From Steinernema hermaphroditum (Eukaryota; Nematoda; Chromadorea; Rhabditida; Steinernematidae), in NCBI GenBank assembly GCA_030435675.1, contig CM059622.1:992001-1056000 (forward strand): 64,000 nucleotides of DNA, read 5' to 3'. Positions 61,790 through 64,000 of the stretch are shown here, piece by piece. Under the pieces are notes generated by a model that ran no database searches, was not told the DNA's origin, and saw only the letters and a program-made list of their open reading frames with translations. Made by a program: the position numbers and the translations under genes. The first letter of the stretch is position 1. Every line of letters begins with the position of its first letter.

Positions 61790-61895
61790 TCGAGACTGGA
61801 GATTTGCACAGGACTGGTTGGCATTCGAGGCAAACAACGCCGAGTCGTCGAGTTGAGCCGAAAAAGGCAACTCGACTCGCAGTGCCAACCCTAGT
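61790..61895. repeat. Small hAT-like inverted repeat
   Basis: The ends GGACTGGTTGGCATTCGAG and CGACTCGCAGTGCCAACCC form an imperfect inverted pair of the GGGTTGGCA type common at hAT ends. The unit is about 85-100 bp long. No target duplication is clear. Confidence 0.45.
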
Positions 61896-62186
61896 CGCGA
61901 AGGTTTTTCCGACTTTTTCGCCATTTGCTAATAGCATTCCATACACTTATTGCGTACACATGAGCGTCCGTCGCGTTCCCGTTGGAGCGCAATTGAAATT
62001 TGGCTATCTTTTTGTCGACAGTTAGTGAAGGCCTGTGTGCGATTTGTGGCTGCGCCGGTATTTGAGCGAGTACCTCTTCCAAGTCCACCTCAGTGTTATG
62101 GTTCTAATCCACGTGGTGTCGCATACAGTCACGATCAATATTCATCGCGGATTTGACTGTAATTTGCTTATTTTAGACGAGACCAG

Positions 62187-63304
62187 ATGGCGGCCGCTGT
62201 CAGAGGCATCGAAAATCCACCGTTTTTTATTTGCGGCGCTGGAAAATACAGGCTGGTCCGAAAAATTGGAGGCGGATCTTATGGCGATGTCTACCTTGGC
62301 ATCGACAACGGCAATGGAGAGAAGGTTGCCGTTAAAATCGAATCGTATAAGGCTCGCCTTCCGCAGTTGCACTATGAAAGCAGGGTATGTTCTTCTACAG
62401 TGTATCTCTGCAACGTATCGTTTTCCAGGTGTACAAGATGCTACAGGGTGGAGTCGGAATTCCGCACCTTAGATGGTACGGCACGGAAAGAAACTTCAAC
62501 ATCCTGGTCATGGACTTGCTCGGACCGTCACTTGAAGATTTGTTCAATTTGTGCAAACGCCGTTTCACTATGAAGACCGTCCTGATGCTGGCAGATCAAA
62601 TGATCGGCTGCTTCGAGTACATCCACAGCAAGGACATGATCCACCGTGATATCAAGCCCGATAACATCTTGATGGGCATTGGCAGTCGTTGCAACGAGCT
62701 GTTCCTCGTCGACTTCGGTTTCGCCAAGAGATTCCGCTGTGCGCAAACTCGCGAACACATCGCCTACCGCGAGAATAAGAAAACTAGGGTTTGTACTATT
62801 CGTTACGCCTCGATTAACGCACTTTTGGGTTCGTTTTGTCAGCAGAAATATCAACTCAACTTATTTAAGGAATTGAACAAAGTCGTCGTGATGACATGGA
62901 AGCGCTTGGCTACGTCATGATGTATTTTCTCCGTGGCCGGCTGCCTTGGCAAGGACTGAAGGTGGCCTGCACGGAGCAGGTGTTGGAAAAGGTCGTCGAG
63001 AAGAAGAGGACAACGCCTACGAAGATCCTTTGTGAGGGTTATCCGGCCGAATTCTTGACGTATATGAACTACTGTCGCGGGTTGCGCTTTGATCAGGCTC
63101 CCGACTACAAGTATCTACGCCAACTTTTCCGTACTCTCTTCCAAACGTTGAACTACGAAGTAAGATGGAAAATGTGGTAACTTTTGCTAAACTTTCTTAT
63201 TTCAGTACGATTACATCTACGACTGGACTACATTAACGCAGAAAGCTGAGAACCCTAATGTTGGATTGGGCATGCCATCCCACTCAGGGAAGCGAAGAGC
63301 ATGA
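62187..63304 (+). CDS. Casein kinase 1 alpha-like kinase
   Basis: Four exons: 62187-62384, 62429-62828, 62870-63159 and 63206-63304, with introns of 41-46 nt, encode 328 aa. The kinase domain starts at about residue 20: glycine loop [19 protein letters not shown] lysine, HRDIKPDN catalytic loop, DFGFAKR, then [10 protein letters not shown], the CK1 form of the APE region, and [17 protein letters not shown]. Similarity to KIN-19/CK1-alpha is strong over the whole length, including [20 protein letters not shown] in parts. The activation segment differs ([10 protein letters not shown] in place of EDKNLTGTA) and the C-terminus is short, so it looks like a diverged paralogue of kin-19 of the kind expanded in nematodes. 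TTATTTTAG 10 nt upstream of the ATG suits trans-splicing. AAATAAAG lies near 63512. Confidence 0.9.
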
Positions 63305-64000
63305 ACTGGAAAGGGATCAGCATGTAGATTGTGGAAGGGATAGGGCACCGACTGGTCACCGAATGAGACATAAATGGAAAAAGATCACGCAAGGGCAAGC
63401 GATAGATTGAAGTATTATGCACCGGGTCAGATATGATCAAAGCTCTGCGACATGGTCTGGGGGTGATATCAGGATGTACAGGGCATTACATGAGACAGGG
63501 GTTGTGGAAGAAATAAAGCATAAAACGGGGATAGGATGAGGCGTGGAGCAGGGAGTAAGACGAGGTCATACGCCAGGAAGAGGCATAGGATAAGTCATGG
63601 ATGAGACATGGACCGTGGCGTGGCGGGCAGTCGTGTGGCTACCATAATCTTATGCTGAAAATAAGGGTATTCGCGGCGAGACCATCTGTGCTCAAAGTGA
63701 GTTAGTCAGTCGTGAAGGATCGTTAGAACGGAGTGGTGGAGTGTAAATCCAGACAGGGCCAATTTGAGACCTGGCCAGATCAGACAGGAAGTGGTCTGGC
63801 TCAAAAACATGGAAGTAGGCAGCTTGATCGGCTAGTACAGTTTTTTATTTCATCAAAAATGTACTGTATGGATGGCATCAGATGGCAAAAGTATCCAAAT
63901 TCGGTACTCTCATCTCGACTCACAAAATTCCACTCGGGAAAGAGAAACAGCATTCCTATAATCCGTAGTGCCAAAGCGTCGCGCATCGCATTCTCTGTCC
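63305..64000. other. CK1 3' region and edge of window
   Basis: It holds the CK1 3' UTR with AAATAAAG near 63512 and GGGATAGG/ATGAGACAT-rich purine-rich sequence, with no gene supported. A minus-strand ORF at 63801-63986 has no protein-like features and the window ends here. Confidence 0.4.

Overview
This window is nuclear DNA from a nematode. Introns in the gene models are mostly 40-50 nt with GT..AG ends. Several start codons sit just after a polypyrimidine-AG acceptor suited to spliced-leader trans-splicing. The recognisable genes match C. elegans csk-1, eat-3/OPA1, ttb-1/TFIIB, a CK1-alpha kinase like kin-19, a HIM-3/HTP-type HORMA protein and a dif-1-like carrier fragment. Intronless proteins starting MDSVP/MDTVP recall families I associate with Steinernema; this genus guess is from memory and unchecked. 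All exon coordinates were read by eye from open frames and splice signals. Layout: 1-5 kb is non-coding apart from a decayed tRNA-Pro. 5.2-12.7 kb holds a small secreted Gly/His/Tyr peptide gene, a three-SH3 protein (minus) with two tRNA-Pro genes inside an intron, and csk-1 (plus); a second inverted copy of the peptide gene plus a piece of the SH3 gene closes the segment at 12.3-12.7 kb. 10.9-16 kb has four small unrecognised genes. 16-18.4 kb holds a mitochondrial-carrier fragment, a partial eat-3 copy without the GTPase part, and a 656-bp fold-back element. 18.7-31.2 kb is a mobile-element graveyard built around one intact 446-aa tail-anchored protein of a local family and four broken relatives: BEL/Pao, non-LTR and mariner fragments, a 2.35-kb inverted-repeat insertion that splits one family copy, a gag-env element lacking pol, and a Mutator-like element carrying a FLYWCH zinc-finger gene. 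31.6-34.4 kb has a 465-bp tandem gene duplication and the HORMA gene. 35-42 kb has an eat-3 3' fragment, short inverted-repeat elements, a 331-aa single-exon protein and full eat-3. 42.9-45.6 kb encodes a 666-aa secreted acidic protein; 47.5-48.6 kb encodes TFIIB; 50.1-51 kb encodes another intronless protein. 51-61.5 kb is AT-rich and repeat-filled, including a 4-kb inverted repeat with a later Mutator-like fold-back insertion. 62.2-63.3 kb encodes the CK1-family kinase. The conserved genes do not form one pathway. The most informative signals are structural: elements whose terminal inverted repeats are made of short tandem units, insertions whose empty site can be read from a second copy in the same window, and repeated partial copying of eat-3 and of the tail-anchored family.
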